Below, one piece after another: positions 19,987 through 30,256 of a stretch of 64,000 nucleotides of DNA. A model generated the notes under the pieces. That model worked only from the letters and a program-made list of their open reading frames with translations, was not told the origin of the DNA and made no database searches. Made by a program: the position numbers and the translations under genes. Location: positions 2,700,001 through 2,764,000 of the forward strand of contig NC_022080.4 in the NCBI RefSeq assembly GCF_000445995.2, in the 5' to 3' direction. This DNA is from Geobacillus genomosp. 3 (GTDB taxonomy: Bacteria; Bacillota; Bacilli; Bacillales; Anoxybacillaceae). Within the stretch, counting starts at the first letter, position 1. Every line of letters begins with the position of its first letter.

Positions 19987-21069
19987 TTACGCCTGAACGA
20001 ACTGACGTTGGAAGGCGCGTACTTCTTCCATAAACTCGTTGAATTGGGCGATGTCCATTTGTTGGGCGGAATCGGACAAGGCGACAGCCGGATCCGGGTG
20101 GACTTCGGCCATGACGCCGTCAGCGCCGATCGCCAACGCCGCTTTGGCGCACGGAATGAGCAAATCGCGCCGCCCGGTCGAATGGGTGACATCGACGAAC
20201 ACCGGCAAGTGGGTTTCTTTCTTTAAGATCGGCACGGCGGAAATGTCGAGCGTATTGCGCGTCGCCCGCTCGTACGTGCGGATGCCGCGCTCGCACAAAA
20301 TGATTTGCCCATTGCCTTGCGACATGATGTATTCAGCGGCGTTGATGAATTCTTCGATCGTCGCGGCCAGACCGCGTTTTAACAAAATTGGCTTGTTCAC
20401 CTGACCGGCCGCTTTCAGCAATTCAAAGTTTTGCATGTTGCGCGCGCCGATTTGGATGACGTCGATATAATCCAAGGCGGTCTCAATATCGGCCGGCGTG
20501 ACGATTTCGCTGATGACGGCCAAATCAAATTCATCGGCGATCCGTTTCAAAATTTTCAGCCCTTCAACGCCGAGCCCTTGGAAATCGTACGGCGAAGTGC
20601 GCGGTTTGTACGCGCCGCCGCGCAACAGCTTAATGCCTTGTTTTTTCACCGCATCGGCGACCGCGGCCACTTGCTCGTAGCTTTCTACGGCACACGGGCC
20701 CATGACGAAATATTGGTTGCCATCGCCGATCCGTTCGCCCTTCACCTCGACGATCGTGTTTTCCGGATGCTTTTTCCGCGAGACGAGCAGCGCTTTTCGA
20801 TGGTCATCTTCTTGCAGCTCGAGCGCCGCTTTGAAAATTTCCTTGAAAATGTGCTGCAGCGTCGATGTTTCAAACGGACCGTCGTTATGCTCGGAAATGA
20901 GGTCGAGCATTTTCCGCTCGCGCACCGGATCATAGCGGTGCGTCCCTTGCGTTTCTTTGATTTTGCCGATTTCTTGGACGAGCCGTCCCCGTTCATTGAT
21001 CAGTTCCAACAGTTGCAAGTTGATTTCGTCGACTCTCGCCCGCAGCTCATCTAATCTTTCGTTGCTCAT
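19987..21069 (-). CDS. aroA: bifunctional chorismate mutase / DAHP synthase
   Basis: 360 residues. It is the first enzyme of the shikimate pathway (phosphoenolpyruvate plus erythrose-4-phosphate to DAHP) fused to a chorismate mutase, giving feedback control by chorismate/prephenate. The mutase is at about 1-85 ([20 protein letters not shown]), the class I-beta DAHP synthase at about 105-360 ([45 protein letters not shown]). The B. subtilis name aroA (aroG elsewhere) is used because of synteny with ccpA and ytxJ. Confidence 0.97.
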   Translation of the reverse strand: MSNERLDELRARVDEINLQLLELINERGRLVQEIGKIKETQGTHRYDPVRERKMLDLISEHNDGPFETSTLQHIFKEIFKAALELQEDDHRKALLVSRKKHPENTIVEVKGERIGDGNQYFVMGPCAVESYEQVAAVADAVKKQGIKLLRGGAYKPRTSPYDFQGLGVEGLKILKRIADEFDLAVISEIVTPADIETALDYIDVIQIGARNMQNFELLKAAGQVNKPILLKRGLAATIEEFINAAEYIMSQGNGQIILCERGIRTYERATRNTLDISAVPILKKETHLPVFVDVTHSTGRRDLLIPCAKAALAIGADGVMAEVHPDPAVALSDSAQQMDIAQFNEFMEEVRAFQRQFVQA

Positions 21070-21202
21070 GCTTCCCCCATCCTTTCGCCAAATGTCGTGC
21101 GATGTTTCGCGCTCCTAGTCGCCCGCAGGACGCCGGCAAGCCGCGCTTGCGGCACTTCTCCCCGTCCGGCAACATAACGGCTAGGTTTTGTAATTAGTCT
21201 TT

Positions 21203-21231
21203 ATTATACTGGATGAAATCTTGGTTGTCAC
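21203..21231 (-). promoter_or_regulatory. aroA promoter
   Basis: On the minus strand GTGACA (21226-21231), a 17-base spacer and TATAAT (21203-21208), about 135 bases upstream of the aroA start. Confidence 0.75.
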
Positions 21232-21290
21232 GAAAAAAATGCTTTTTTGATTAAACGCTTTTAAGTGGTAAAGCAAAACGAACGGCCAAA

Positions 21291-21311
21291 ACCGCCTGCC
21301 CAGCAGGCGGT
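21291..21311 (-). terminator. ytxJ operon terminator
   Basis: Perfect 9-bp stem ACCGCCTGC/GCAGGCGGT with a 3-base loop, then TTTTGG on the minus strand. The stem begins at the ytxJ stop codon. Confidence 0.8.
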
Positions 21312-21643
21312 TATACGGCGGCGGTGTGCGTTGTTAACGCCTCATACGTAATATTCCAATGGGACGTATGCCAGACGACCCGGCCGTTTTCAAACAACAG
21401 CACTTGCGGCGACTCATGCTTAACGCCCGTCAGCTTCGCGATGTACGTGGAAAGCGGGCGCGCCTCTTGAACATACAAACAATAGACGGCGAGCTCCGGA
21501 TGATCGGCGGCGAACGTCTCACACTCGCGGAATGCCGCCTGGCTGATCGGGCATGTCAGGCTATGTTTCACGAATAAAAAGCGGTTCGTTTCGTTGAGGA
21601 GACGGTCAAACTGTTCGGTCGTCTCCAGTTTCTCCATTCCCAT
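21311..21643 (-). CDS. ytxJ: bacillithiol-system thioredoxin-like protein YtxJ
   Basis: 110 residues, thioredoxin-like fold with a single redox cysteine in KHSLTCPISQAAF and a cis-proline-type segment HESPQVLLF. The family is a proposed bacilliredoxin/monothiol reductase; the exact substrate is unknown. ATG at 21643 is chosen for a GGAG site eight bases upstream; a GTG nine bases earlier is an alternative. Last gene of ytxG-ytxH-ytxJ, which in B. subtilis is a stress and early-sporulation operon. Confidence 0.88.
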   Translation of the reverse strand: MGMEKLETTEQFDRLLNETNRFLFVKHSLTCPISQAAFRECETFAADHPELAVYCLYVQEARPLSTYIAKLTGVKHESPQVLLFENGRVVWHTSHWNITYEALTTHTAAV

Positions 21644-21648
21644 CGCCC

Positions 21649-22110
21649 TCACTCCGTTTCTTTTCGGTATGGCATGTTTTGCTCAGCGTCATCGAGCGCC
21701 GCTTCCGCTTCTTCAAGCAGCTTTTGCAGCGTTTCGCGATCAGCCGGACCGGCGGATGGCGGAATCGGGATTGTCATTGCTTTGCCGCTTTCATCCGCGC
21801 TTTCCCCGCCTTTTAGCCCCGCGGCCGAAATGGGGATCGCCGCCTCTTGGACGCTTCCGTCAGCACGTTGTCCACCTTCTGCGTTTCCGGCTGTTTTCAG
21901 CGGGATGAAATCGGCGATCTCTTTCGTTTTCTCTTTCGCTGTTTCCATCCATTCGAGGGCTGTCGCTTTCACCGGCTCCCACGTGGCGGGCTGATTCAAA
22001 CCGTCCAGCCACTTCCGGCCTTTGTCGCTCGTTAAAAACAGCGCAGCGGCCGCGCCGGCAATGCCGCCGACAAGCGCCCCAAGCAAAAATCCACCATTAT
22101 TTTTTGCCAT
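21649..22110 (-). CDS. ytxH: YtxH-domain general stress protein
   Basis: 153 residues. It begins MAKNNGGFLLGALVGGIAGA, the glycine/alanine-rich membrane or membrane-associated segment of YtxH proteins, followed by a long hydrophilic region rich in Glu, Ala and Lys. Function unknown; relatives are stress-induced. Its start overlaps the ytxG stop by 14 bases, indicating coupling. ATG at 22110 is the family start. Confidence 0.88.
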   Translation of the reverse strand: MAKNNGGFLLGALVGGIAGAAAALFLTSDKGRKWLDGLNQPATWEPVKATALEWMETAKEKTKEIADFIPLKTAGNAEGGQRADGSVQEAAIPISAAGLKGGESADESGKAMTIPIPPSAGPADRETLQKLLEEAEAALDDAEQNMPYRKETE

Positions 22111-22546
22111 TTGGCATCCCCTCCTTTTTGCGCAGTTGTTCCCTTTCTCTCCATTTTTCCCATAGATCGAGCAAAACATTTGCCCAACGCAGCGCTTTCG
22201 CCCACTTTTCTTGCCCTTGGCCCGCTCTTGCGGACAGCGCGGCAGCTGTCTGCCGAAGCGCGCGGTTCAGCGACCGAACAGTGCCGCCGATTTCATTCAC
22301 CGCCTCAACCGCGCTGTTTAACTTTTCCGTCTTGGTTTGCACATCGCCGGCGATGTTGTTGGCCGTATGGAGAAGCCGGGCCACCTCTTTCGCAACCGTT
22401 TGCACTTGTTCATCGGCATGGCTGACCGCCGCCGTCAGCCGGCGCAGCGTCTCCTGCAAGACGATGAGCGTTTTCGCTATGTACACTACCAGAAGCAAAA
22501 AAGCGGCAGCGATGAGTGCGGCGCTTGCGTACAAAAGCCATTCCAC
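22097..22546 (-). CDS. ytxG: DUF948 membrane-anchored stress protein
   Basis: 149 residues. N-terminal membrane helix (about 4-26, LLYASAALIAAAFLLLVVYI) then a long helical, coiled-coil region with methyl-accepting-like heptads (VQTKTEKLNSAVEAVNEIGGTV). DUF948 family; function unknown. First gene of the ytxGHJ operon, start with AAGGTGG site. Confidence 0.87.
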   Translation of the reverse strand: MEWLLYASAALIAAAFLLLVVYIAKTLIVLQETLRRLTAAVSHADEQVQTVAKEVARLLHTANNIAGDVQTKTEKLNSAVEAVNEIGGTVRSLNRALRQTAAALSARAGQGQEKWAKALRWANVLLDLWEKWREREQLRKKEGMPNGKK

Positions 22547-22754
22547 CTTGTCTCCCCCTTGCTTGTCGGACCGTTTTGTCCTCTTTGTACCTATTCCGTC
22601 CCGTTTTCAAACTTCGACATCGCCTCCTTCGTTTCCTGCCCGGCGCTCGATCTTTCCCGGCCAATCCGCAGCAAAAGCGCGGGCCCCCGCCTCCCGCCGG
22701 TGAAAATCAAAGCCGTCCGTTCCGCGTAGGCGCGGCGGCGCGCAGTTAAGTGAA

Positions 22755-22802
22755 CCCCCCGCTTCCGATATCCTGGCGGATATTGAAGTGGCGGCTTCTC
22801 GC
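22755..22802 (+). repeat. IS200/IS605-type end hairpin, copy 4
   Basis: A long stem (CCGCTTCCGATATCC against GGATATTGAAGTGG with a 4-base loop) is followed by CGGCTTCTCGC. It is the longest hairpin of this family in the window. Nothing coding is visible between 22547 and 22933. Confidence 0.5.
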
Positions 22803-22859
22803 GCCATCCCGTCCATCGACGGGAAGTTGGCCGAGCGATCCCTCTCGTTTTGAGAGTGC

Positions 22860-22925
22860 ATCCCCCGCCTGCTCACCAAGCGGCGCCCTTTACGCTCCTT
22901 GAGATGGAGGCTTCTTTCGGAAATC
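22860..22925 (+). repeat. IS200/IS605-type end hairpin, copy 5
   Basis: An imperfect stem (ATCCCCCGCC against GAGATGGAG) with an inner stretch CCCTTTACGCTCCTTGAG, then GGCTTCTTTCGGAAA. Inner stretch and tail closely match the copy at 32743-32799, so these two form a subgroup. Confidence 0.5.
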
Positions 22926-22933
22926 CGTTAAAA

Positions 22934-22960
22934 AGCGGGCCGTCTTCATCGCGGCCCGCT
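22934..22960 (-). terminator. murC terminator
   Basis: Perfect stem AGCGGGCCG/CGGCCCGCT with a 9-base loop and TTTTTA on the minus strand, 13 bases past the murC stop codon. Confidence 0.88.
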
Positions 22961-22972
22961 TCCCGTCGGCCG

Positions 22973-24277
22973 TCAGGCGGAAAGAACGGCCTGTTCGTAT
23001 GCCTGTTGAAACTTTTGAATATCACCGGCGCCCATAAACACGAGCACCGCGTCGCGATGCTGCTTCAATACAGCTATGTTGTCCTCCTCAAGCAGCTGCG
23101 AGCGCGGAATTTGCGCCTGCAAATCGCGGATGGACAGCTTGCCTCCGTGCTCGCGCGCCGAGCCGAAAATGTCGCACAAATAGACGTGGTCAGCCTGCTT
23201 TAAACTTTCGGCAAACTCGCGCAAAAACGTCTGCGTCCGCGTATACGTGTGCGGCTGGAAGATGGCGACAACTTCCCGCCCCGGGTACTTTTGTCTCGCC
23301 GCCTCCAATGTCGCCATAATTTCGCGCGGATGGTGCGCGTAATCGTCAATTAACACTTGGCGCCCGACCGTTTTTTCACTGAAGCGGCGCTTCACCCCTT
23401 GGAACGTTTGCAGCCGGGCGGCGATGGTGGCGGCGTCCACCCCTTCGTAATGGCAAAGGGCGATGACCGCGAGCGCATTGAGCACGTTATGGGTGCCAAA
23501 GCGCGGAATGGTGAAAGAGGAGAAAAACGTGTTGCGCACAAATACGTCAAACGCTGTCCCTTCAGTCGTTTTGACAATGTTGCGCGCCTGAAAATCGTTT
23601 TCGTCGCCAAATCCGTAAAACAACATCGGCACTTTCGCCTGGATCTTTTGCAAGTACGGATCGTCACCATAAGCGACAATCGCTTTTTTCACTTGTTCCG
23701 CCATTTGCTGAAATGCAGAAAAGACGTCATCAATATTGGCAAAATAGTCGGGGTGGTCGAAGTCAATGTTTGTGATGATTGCATAATCTGGAAAATAGGA
23801 AAGAAAATGCCGGCGATATTCGCATGCTTCAAACACAAAGTATTGGCTCCCCGGCTCTCCTTTTCCCGTTCCATCTCCGATTAAATACGACGTTGGATGC
23901 GCCCCTTGCATCACATGGGCGAGCAGTCCCGTCGTCGTCGTCTTTCCGTGTGAGCCAGTCACCGCAATACTCGTAAACTTGCCTGCCAACTCCCCTAAAA
24001 AGCGATGGTATCGAATGACAGGAATGCCGAGCTGACGGGCCGCTTCGATTTCCTCATGTGCGTCTGGAAATGCATTGCCGGCAATGACCGTATAACCCGG
24101 GCGAATATTGTCTTTTGAAAAAGGCAAAACCGGGATGCCCCGCTCTTCAAGCGCCTTTTGTGTAAAAAACCATTTTCCGACGTCCGACCCTTGCACCGTA
24201 TAGCCGAGATCGTGAAGCACTTGTGCGAGCGCGCTCATCCCCGTGCCTTTAATGCCAACAAAATGGTAAACTGTCAT
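22973..24277 (-). CDS. murC: UDP-N-acetylmuramate--L-alanine ligase
   Basis: 434 residues (432 in B. subtilis). It adds L-alanine to UDP-MurNAc, the first peptide step of peptidoglycan synthesis, with ATP. N-terminal Rossmann loop [14 protein letters not shown] loop [10 protein letters not shown] at 108-117, and the central [25 protein letters not shown] at 24277 is the family start with a GGAGGG site; the frame stays open upstream. It follows sftA, as in B. subtilis. Confidence 0.97.
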   Translation of the reverse strand: MTVYHFVGIKGTGMSALAQVLHDLGYTVQGSDVGKWFFTQKALEERGIPVLPFSKDNIRPGYTVIAGNAFPDAHEEIEAARQLGIPVIRYHRFLGELAGKFTSIAVTGSHGKTTTTGLLAHVMQGAHPTSYLIGDGTGKGEPGSQYFVFEACEYRRHFLSYFPDYAIITNIDFDHPDYFANIDDVFSAFQQMAEQVKKAIVAYGDDPYLQKIQAKVPMLFYGFGDENDFQARNIVKTTEGTAFDVFVRNTFFSSFTIPRFGTHNVLNALAVIALCHYEGVDAATIAARLQTFQGVKRRFSEKTVGRQVLIDDYAHHPREIMATLEAARQKYPGREVVAIFQPHTYTRTQTFLREFAESLKQADHVYLCDIFGSAREHGGKLSIRDLQAQIPRSQLLEEDNIAVLKQHRDAVLVFMGAGDIQKFQQAYEQAVLSA

Positions 24278-24404
24278 CGCTAAGCCCTCCAACCATCGTC
24301 TCTCTGTAAGACAGTATATGATATTCATCTAGTTTTGCCATTTATTTCATTCCACTGTACCGGCTGTCTCATTTCCCCATTATAGCACGCCGGGCGGCAA
24401 AACA

Positions 24405-26747
24405 CTACCGACCGGAAGGGGAAAAAACGTCCCTCTGCTCGCGCCACCGCGTCCACTCTTCCTCGCTCATCAACACATCGCGCGGTTTGCTGCCGCGCGC
24501 TTCGGAAATCAGCCCCTGCTCCTCCATCATCTCGATGAGCCGGGCGGCGCGGTTGTAGCCGATGCGGAAATGGCGCTGCAAACTCGATGTCGATGCCCCG
24601 CCCTGGGCGATGACAAACCGGCACGCTTCCTCAAACAATTCATCGTCTTCCTCCCCGAACGCCGCCGTCTGCCGGAATTCGTCCGGACTGAACATGTACG
24701 AAGGGCCTTGCTGTGCTTTTACGTGCGCCGTCACCCGTTCAATTTCCTCATCGGAAATGAAACAGCCTTGCAGCCGCACCGGCTTGGCCGATCCGTTTTC
24801 CAAAAAAAGCATATCGCCGCGCCCAAGCAGCCGCTCGGCGCCGTTCACATCCAAAATGGTGCGCGAATCGACTTGGGACGAAACAGAAAAGGCGATGCGC
24901 GTCGGAATGTTCGCTTTGATCAAGCCGGTGATGACATCGACCGACGGCCGCTGTGTGGCGATCAACAAATGAATGCCGCATGCCCGCGCCTTTTGCGCCA
25001 GCCGGCAAATCGATTCCTCGACATCGGCCGGAGCGGCCATCATAAGATCGGCCAGCTCGTCGATCACAATGACGATATACGGCAAGGGCGGCTCGCTTCC
25101 GCCGCGTTCGCGAAGGTGCTCATTGTATTTTTCGATATCGCGCACACCGGCGTGGACAAACTGTTCATACCGCCGCTCCATTTCGCCAACCGCCCATTTG
25201 AGCGCCCCGGCGGCCGCTTTCGCTTCGGTAATGACCGGGCTGAGCAAATGGGGCAAGCCGTTGTACGGAGCGAGCTCCACCATTTTCGGGTCGATCAGCA
25301 GCCATTTCACCTCATGCGGAGCGGCTTTATATAACATACTGACCAGCATGGCGTTCATGCAGACACTTTTGCCTGACCCGGTCGCCCCGGCGATCAGTCC
25401 GTGCGGCATTTTCCCGATGTCAGTCACGACCGGCGCCCCGCTAATATCAAGCCCAAGAGCGACGGTGAGCGGGGAGCGGCGGCAGCGGAACGCGCGGTCG
25501 TCTAAAATTTCCCGGAGCCGCACCGGGCGGCTCGACGGGTTCGGCACTTCGATGCCGATCGTCCGTTTCCCCGGAATCGGCGCTTCAATCCGAATGTCTT
25601 TCGCCGCCAGGCTGAGCTTCATGTCGTCCGTCAAGCTCGTAATTTTGCTCACTTTCACGCCCAAATCAGGCTGCACTTCAAACTGTGTCACCGTCGGTCC
25701 TTGCGTCGCTCCGACGACGTGGGCCCCGATATGGAAGCTCGCAAACGTCTGATCGAGGCGGGCGCATTGTTCGTGAATCCATTGCTCGTCGCGGGCCGCT
25801 GCTTCCCCCGGCGGCTCAAGCAGGGCGAGCGGCGGCAGCGAATAGCCGTCCCGGCGGGAACGTTCCTCGAGCTTGCGCCGGTCTTGTTTTAGCATCATCA
25901 CATTGTACGGGATGCGCGCTCGTTCCGGGCGGCTGCGGGCGGCCGGATGACCGTTTTCGCCAACCGGCAGCGGGGAACGAAGCGCCGCCTCGTCTTCTTG
26001 GGAAACAGAGTCCGCATTCCTCTCATCGGTCTCCGGCGCTTCCTTTTGTTCATCGCCGCGGTCATCGCGCTCGCCCGGCCGGGTTTCCTCCGTTTGCGCC
26101 GCCGGCGGCAGCGATTCCGGTCCGCCTCCGCCGGCATGAGAGCCGCCTTCCTGTTCAGCCGCAGATGCGGCTGACCGAAGCGGTGCAGGGGCTTGTTCCT
26201 CTTTCATGTCAGCAACCGCCGCTTCCTCTTTCCCGCTTTGGCCGGCTGCTTCAAGCGCCTCCTGCGGCGCAGCGGCATCGGCTAAACGAGAAGAGCGGGG
26301 CGGCGGAGCAGGTTCGCCTGGCCTAGCGGCTGCCTGGGAGACAGGGCCGCTGTCCGTTTTTTCCACCGCCCGCATAGCGGCAATGGTGCCTTGTTCTGTC
26401 ACCCGTTGCCGCTGTTCACTATGATGTTTATAGTATCCAAAAACAGGAGACGGCACATCGGACGGGCGGAACGGCTTTTTTTCCGCCGCTTCCGCCGTCG
26501 TCTCAACAGACGGGCGTCGGGGAGCCTTCCGCCGGTTGTCCTCGGCGGCCATTCTCCTTGGCGTTTCCCGGACCTCCGCAGCTTGGTCATCCGGAATGAG
26601 CGGAAACCGGAAGCGGCCTTGCGGGTATTGGTACACGACTTTCGCCTCAACATGTTCCGTCATGTGGCTTGTTCGTTCCCCGTCAGCCGGTTGTTCGGGT
26701 TCTTCCTCATCCGTTAAAAAACGGAGCCATCGTTTCCAAAATTTCAT
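24405..26747 (-). CDS. sftA: septum-associated FtsK-like DNA translocase SftA
   Basis: 780 residues. It is an FtsK/SpoIIIE-family ATPase that clears chromosomal DNA from the closing septum. The N-terminal ~280 residues are low-complexity, acidic and proline-rich and lack membrane helices, which points to the soluble SftA rather than SpoIIIE. Motor domain: Walker A GATGSGKS at 454-461, Walker B YIVIVIDELADLMM. The C-terminal winged-helix gamma domain (ACRFVIAQGGASTSSLQRHFRIGYNRAARLIEMMEE) reads orienting DNA motifs. ATG chosen at 26747; a GTG 12 bases upstream is in frame. Confidence 0.93.
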   Translation of the reverse strand: MKFWKRWLRFLTDEEEPEQPADGERTSHMTEHVEAKVVYQYPQGRFRFPLIPDDQAAEVRETPRRMAAEDNRRKAPRRPSVETTAEAAEKKPFRPSDVPSPVFGYYKHHSEQRQRVTEQGTIAAMRAVEKTDSGPVSQAAARPGEPAPPPRSSRLADAAAPQEALEAAGQSGKEEAAVADMKEEQAPAPLRSAASAAEQEGGSHAGGGGPESLPPAAQTEETRPGERDDRGDEQKEAPETDERNADSVSQEDEAALRSPLPVGENGHPAARSRPERARIPYNVMMLKQDRRKLEERSRRDGYSLPPLALLEPPGEAAARDEQWIHEQCARLDQTFASFHIGAHVVGATQGPTVTQFEVQPDLGVKVSKITSLTDDMKLSLAAKDIRIEAPIPGKRTIGIEVPNPSSRPVRLREILDDRAFRCRRSPLTVALGLDISGAPVVTDIGKMPHGLIAGATGSGKSVCMNAMLVSMLYKAAPHEVKWLLIDPKMVELAPYNGLPHLLSPVITEAKAAAGALKWAVGEMERRYEQFVHAGVRDIEKYNEHLRERGGSEPPLPYIVIVIDELADLMMAAPADVEESICRLAQKARACGIHLLIATQRPSVDVITGLIKANIPTRIAFSVSSQVDSRTILDVNGAERLLGRGDMLFLENGSAKPVRLQGCFISDEEIERVTAHVKAQQGPSYMFSPDEFRQTAAFGEEDDELFEEACRFVIAQGGASTSSLQRHFRIGYNRAARLIEMMEEQGLISEARGSKPRDVLMSEEEWTRWREQRDVFSPSGR

Positions 26748-26781
26748 CGCTCGTTCCACTCTTTCTATTCATTGTCGGAAA

Positions 26782-26812
26782 AAACGCCACTGGAGTCAGT
26801 TCCAGTGACGTT
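26782..26812 (-). terminator. ytpR terminator
   Basis: Stem with G-T pairing (AACGTCACTGGA/TCCAGTGGCGTT) and a T run on the minus strand, between ytpR and sftA. Confidence 0.8.
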
Positions 26813-26849
26813 CCGGCCGGATGACATCCGGCGCGCGCGTATCGTCCCG

Positions 26850-27455
26850 TTACATCGTGAACGGCTGTCCGACTTTATATTCATCGGAAAGCACAAGAAT
26901 CCCTTTTTCTTGCGGGGCGTTCGGCAGCCCAAGTTCGCGCGCCGAACAAATCATGCCGGATGACCGGACGCCGCGCAGTTCGCTTTCTTGAATGACCAGG
27001 CCGCTCGGCATGACGGCGCCGATTTTGGCGACGACGACTTTTTGCCCGGCGGCGACGTTCGGCGCCCCGCAGACGATTTGCAGCACTTCATCGCCGACAT
27101 CGACTTGGCAGACGCTCAGCTTGTCGGCGTTCGGATGTTTCTCCTTTTCTTTTACGTATCCGACAACGAATTTCGGCGACAAATCGGCTTCAATCGGCTC
27201 GTTGAATCCGTTTTTCGCCAAAATGTCATTGATGACGCCAACGAGTTCTTCATTGACATCGAGCGGGCCGCTGCCGGAAAACGGATGGTAGGAAGAGGCG
27301 GAAAAAATGTTGTAGCCGACCGTCTCCCCGCTCCGTTCCGAAAAGATGCGGACGACGTCGCCTTGTTTTGCAAACGCCCGCTCCTCGGCCGCCACTGGCT
27401 TGAACGACACAAGCAACACATCGCCAATTCCTTCGCGGTTGTAAAACACGTTCAT
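26850..27455 (-). CDS. ytpR: YtpR, tRNA-binding-domain protein
   Basis: 201 residues, the B. subtilis length. The C-terminal half (about 95-200) is an EMAP/Trbp-type tRNA-binding OB fold ([50 protein letters not shown]) like that at the N-terminus of PheT; the N-terminal half is a DUF4479 domain. Its role is unproven. Start with a GGAGGAG site, 19 bases below ytpQ. Confidence 0.92.
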   Translation of the reverse strand: MNVFYNREGIGDVLLVSFKPVAAEERAFAKQGDVVRIFSERSGETVGYNIFSASSYHPFSGSGPLDVNEELVGVINDILAKNGFNEPIEADLSPKFVVGYVKEKEKHPNADKLSVCQVDVGDEVLQIVCGAPNVAAGQKVVVAKIGAVMPSGLVIQESELRGVRSSGMICSARELGLPNAPQEKGILVLSDEYKVGQPFTM

Positions 27456-27476
27456 CGGTTGACTCCTCCTTGCGCC

Positions 27477-28274
27477 TCACGTTCTCCGGTTTTTTCCTAA
27501 AATGAAAATGGGTTCAAGCGTTCCGTTTTCGTACAAAAACGACAAAGCCGTAATCGGCACGCGGCCGCCGGCAAAAAAGCTCATCGTCATTTGCGCCAGA
27601 ACGTCATAGCCGATCTCGTTGCGCAAATCCGCGATGATGAGCACATCTTGGTGCGGCACGGCCAACGCCATCGTCCCGTCGACGCGCGCCTTCATCTCCG
27701 CCAAAAACGCCTCGTTTAATATCCGGCTCGCATCGTAGCCATCGTTCGTGTTGACAAAATAAAACACATTGTCCGCCACGCGGTCTTCTTTTACCGGCGT
27801 CGGCAGCGACCGGACGTTGAAGCGGGCGATTTCCTTCACCCGCCCAGCGCTCCATCGCTCCGTTTTCAGCATCTGTTCATCGATCAGACGGTACGTTTTG
27901 CCTAAATCAAGCGCATAATAAATGCGCGTTTCCGCCGTATGGCTGTCATGCAAAAGCGGCACGCCTTCTTTCGTTTCCGTCGGAAACGATGTCGAGCGGA
28001 TGACCGGATAAATGTTCCGCTCGTTGCCGGAAAGCGCGGCCGCCTCTTCCATCGTTTTCAGCGTCTCTTCGACGTAATAAATGATTTCGCGCACCGCTTC
28101 GTCTTTTTGTTCGTGCCACTTGGCGATCACGCCGGGAAGCGAAATCGTCACGCCTTTTTTCGTGCGTTCGTCCTCGATGCGCATCGCATCCTGCTTGGCG
28201 TCAAAGCGAAACGTCCAGTGCGGATGGCCGTCTAGACGCTTTTTGATCGTCTCGTACATTTGCCGGCTGTCCAT
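27477..28274 (-). CDS. ytpQ: DUF1444 protein YtpQ
   Basis: 265 residues, full length for the DUF1444 family. No signal peptide or membrane helix. The function is unknown; the conserved blocks [27 protein letters not shown] and [19 protein letters not shown] are present. Ribosome site GGAGGCAG. It is cotranscribed with ytpR (19-base gap). Confidence 0.88.
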   Translation of the reverse strand: MDSRQMYETIKKRLDGHPHWTFRFDAKQDAMRIEDERTKKGVTISLPGVIAKWHEQKDEAVREIIYYVEETLKTMEEAAALSGNERNIYPVIRSTSFPTETKEGVPLLHDSHTAETRIYYALDLGKTYRLIDEQMLKTERWSAGRVKEIARFNVRSLPTPVKEDRVADNVFYFVNTNDGYDASRILNEAFLAEMKARVDGTMALAVPHQDVLIIADLRNEIGYDVLAQMTMSFFAGGRVPITALSFLYENGTLEPIFILGKNRRT

Positions 28275-28320
28275 TCGTCTGCCTCCTTAGTGTAATGGCG
28301 TCGTCAGCCGCTCCCTTTTA

Positions 28321-28851
28321 TCATACCGTGAACGGTCCGTTTTGACAAAAAAATTCGTATTGACCGGCCAGCAGTCCGACGATGTGGGAAAACATCGCCG
28401 AGCGCTTGATGCGCCCGTTCGTCAACACACCGACCGCTCCTTCGTTCGTCCGGATGTTCCGCCGCCCGGTGTATTCCTCCATCACATCGCCGAGTTCTCT
28501 TCCTGCTTCAAGCCCGGCGCCGATCTCCGGCGGCAGGGCAAGGCGCGCGCCCGCGGCGGTAAGGACAAGGCCGCTTCGGTCGGCCAGCGCCCCCCAATTG
28601 CACAGCCACCATTGCCCGTCGATCCGCATCACGCCGCCTTCCAACCCGATGCCGATCTCCGCTCCCGCCGCGTCCAGCGCCCGTTTGGCGCGGTTCATCG
28701 CCCCGAGCCGCGTTTCTTCATCGGACAGCGGCTGGGCGGAGACACCGGATGGCACATCAAGCGGCACAAGGCGCCACGACGGCGCGGCGAACACCGCGCG
28801 GACGGCGGCGACTTTCGCTTCGTTTTTCGTTCCGACTGCAACAGTTTTCAT
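28321..28851 (-). CDS. DUF84 family inosine/xanthosine triphosphatase
   Basis: 176 residues. The DUF84 (YjjX) family hydrolyses non-canonical purine nucleoside triphosphates (ITP, XTP). Signatures: N-terminal VAVGTKNEAKVAAVRAVF, IGLEGGVMRIDGQWWLCNW (metal site), and TNEGAVGVLTNGRIKRS. ATG at 28851 is preferred for spacing from GGAGG; another ATG is 3 bases upstream. It sits where B. subtilis has the thioredoxin-like ytpP. Confidence 0.88.
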   Translation of the reverse strand: MKTVAVGTKNEAKVAAVRAVFAAPSWRLVPLDVPSGVSAQPLSDEETRLGAMNRAKRALDAAGAEIGIGLEGGVMRIDGQWWLCNWGALADRSGLVLTAAGARLALPPEIGAGLEAGRELGDVMEEYTGRRNIRTNEGAVGVLTNGRIKRSAMFSHIVGLLAGQYEFFCQNGPFTV

Positions 28852-28905
28852 CATTGCCTCCTTCGCTCTTTTTTGTCCCCGTCGCCCTTGACGACGCTTT
28901 CTCAC

Positions 28906-29008
28906 CTTTGGCGGGTGTTGGTCAAGGGCGAATCCGGCTCCAAGGATGCCTCACGATGCCCCATGGGATGGCCTGTGTGGAGTTTACATCAAACGTTTGA
29001 CGCTACCC
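28906..29008 (+). repeat. dispersed 103-bp repeat, copy 1
   Basis: From CTTTGGCGGGTGTTGG to CAAACGTTTGACGCTACCC. It differs from 32572-32674 at two of 103 positions. It contains the short palindromic core AAACGTTT. A diverged copy lies at 46257-46311. It sits between the DUF84 gene and ytoP; no coding potential is seen. Confidence 0.85.
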
Positions 29009-29075
29009 ATGGAAAAGGAGAAGCTGCCGCTTCTCCCCCTCCCTTTGTTCCGCTCTGCCGTTTGTTTCTCTTTGC

Positions 29076-30152
29076 CTAGCTGTTTTGGCGGATCGCCTCG
29101 ACCGTCGTCCGGTCGCACCGTTTCACGAGCTCGACGATGAGCGCTTTCGCCGCCGCATAATCATCGACATGAATGATCGCCGCATGCGTATGAATGTAAC
29201 GGGCGCAAAGGCCGATCACCGCCGACGGCACGCCGCGGTTGGCGACATGGACTCTTCCGGCGTCCGTCCCCCCGCCCGGGGAGATGAAAAATTGGTACGG
29301 CACATCAAGCGACTCGGCCGTATCGAGCACAAATTCGCGCATGCCGCGATGCGTGATCATCGTCCGGTCGTACAGACGGACGAGCGCTCCTTTCCCGATG
29401 TGGCCAAACGCCTGCTTGTCGCCGGTCATATCGTTCGCCGGGCTCGCCTCCAAAGCGAAAAAGATGTCCGGGTCGATCAGCGAAGCCGCCGTCTGCGCCC
29501 CGCGCAGCCCGACTTCTTCCTGCACGGTCGCGCCGGCGTACAGGACGTTTGGCAGCGCTGCGCCTTGGAGCTCTTTCAGCAGTTCAATCGCCAGCCCGCA
29601 GCCGAACCGGTTGTCCCACGCCTTTGCCATCACCGTTTTCCCGTTCGCGAGCGGCGTAAACGGGCTGACCGGCACGATCGGCTGGCCGGGGCGAATGCCG
29701 ATGCGCTCCGCGTCGTCGCGGCTTTCCGCGCCAATGTCAATGAGCATGTTTTTCAGTTCCATCGGCTTATGGCGCTGCTCTTCATCAAGCAAGTGCGGCG
29801 GAATCGAGCCGATGACGCCGATGACCGGCCCGTTGTCCGTGATAATTTGCACGCGCTGGGCGAGCAGCACTTGGTTCCACCAGCCGCCGAGCGTTTGAAA
29901 GCGGATCATGCCGTTGTCGGCAATCGCCGTCACCATAAACCCGACCTCGTCCATATGGCCGGCGACCATCACCGTCGGGCCGGTTTCGTCGCCGCGCTTG
30001 ACGCCGAAAATGCTGCCGAGCCGGTCTTGCACCACTTCATCGGCGTATTTCGCCAGCTCTTGGCGCATAAACTGCCGGACCGGGTGCTCATAACCCGGCG
30101 CGCCCGGCAGCTCGGTCAACGTCTGAAACAGTTGGAGCGTTTCTCGGTTCAT
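29076..30152 (-). CDS. ytoP: M42-family aminopeptidase YtoP
   Basis: 358 residues. Cobalt/zinc-dependent M42 aminopeptidase forming large tetrahedral cytosolic assemblies in characterised relatives. Metal and catalytic residues are visible in [32 protein letters not shown] and [10 protein letters not shown], with [11 protein letters not shown] near the C-terminus. Full length. Start ATG with AAGGAAG site. Divergent from ytzB. Confidence 0.92.
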   Translation of the reverse strand: MNRETLQLFQTLTELPGAPGYEHPVRQFMRQELAKYADEVVQDRLGSIFGVKRGDETGPTVMVAGHMDEVGFMVTAIADNGMIRFQTLGGWWNQVLLAQRVQIITDNGPVIGVIGSIPPHLLDEEQRHKPMELKNMLIDIGAESRDDAERIGIRPGQPIVPVSPFTPLANGKTVMAKAWDNRFGCGLAIELLKELQGAALPNVLYAGATVQEEVGLRGAQTAASLIDPDIFFALEASPANDMTGDKQAFGHIGKGALVRLYDRTMITHRGMREFVLDTAESLDVPYQFFISPGGGTDAGRVHVANRGVPSAVIGLCARYIHTHAAIIHVDDYAAAKALIVELVKRCDRTTVEAIRQNS

Positions 30153-30256
30153 CGCCTATCTTCCTTTCCGTTTTCGGTTCCTTTTCCGCCCTCCTTACCT
30201 ATTTCGCCAAAATCGGCTATACTAAACCGTATCAAGGCAAAAGGAGGAACGACCGC

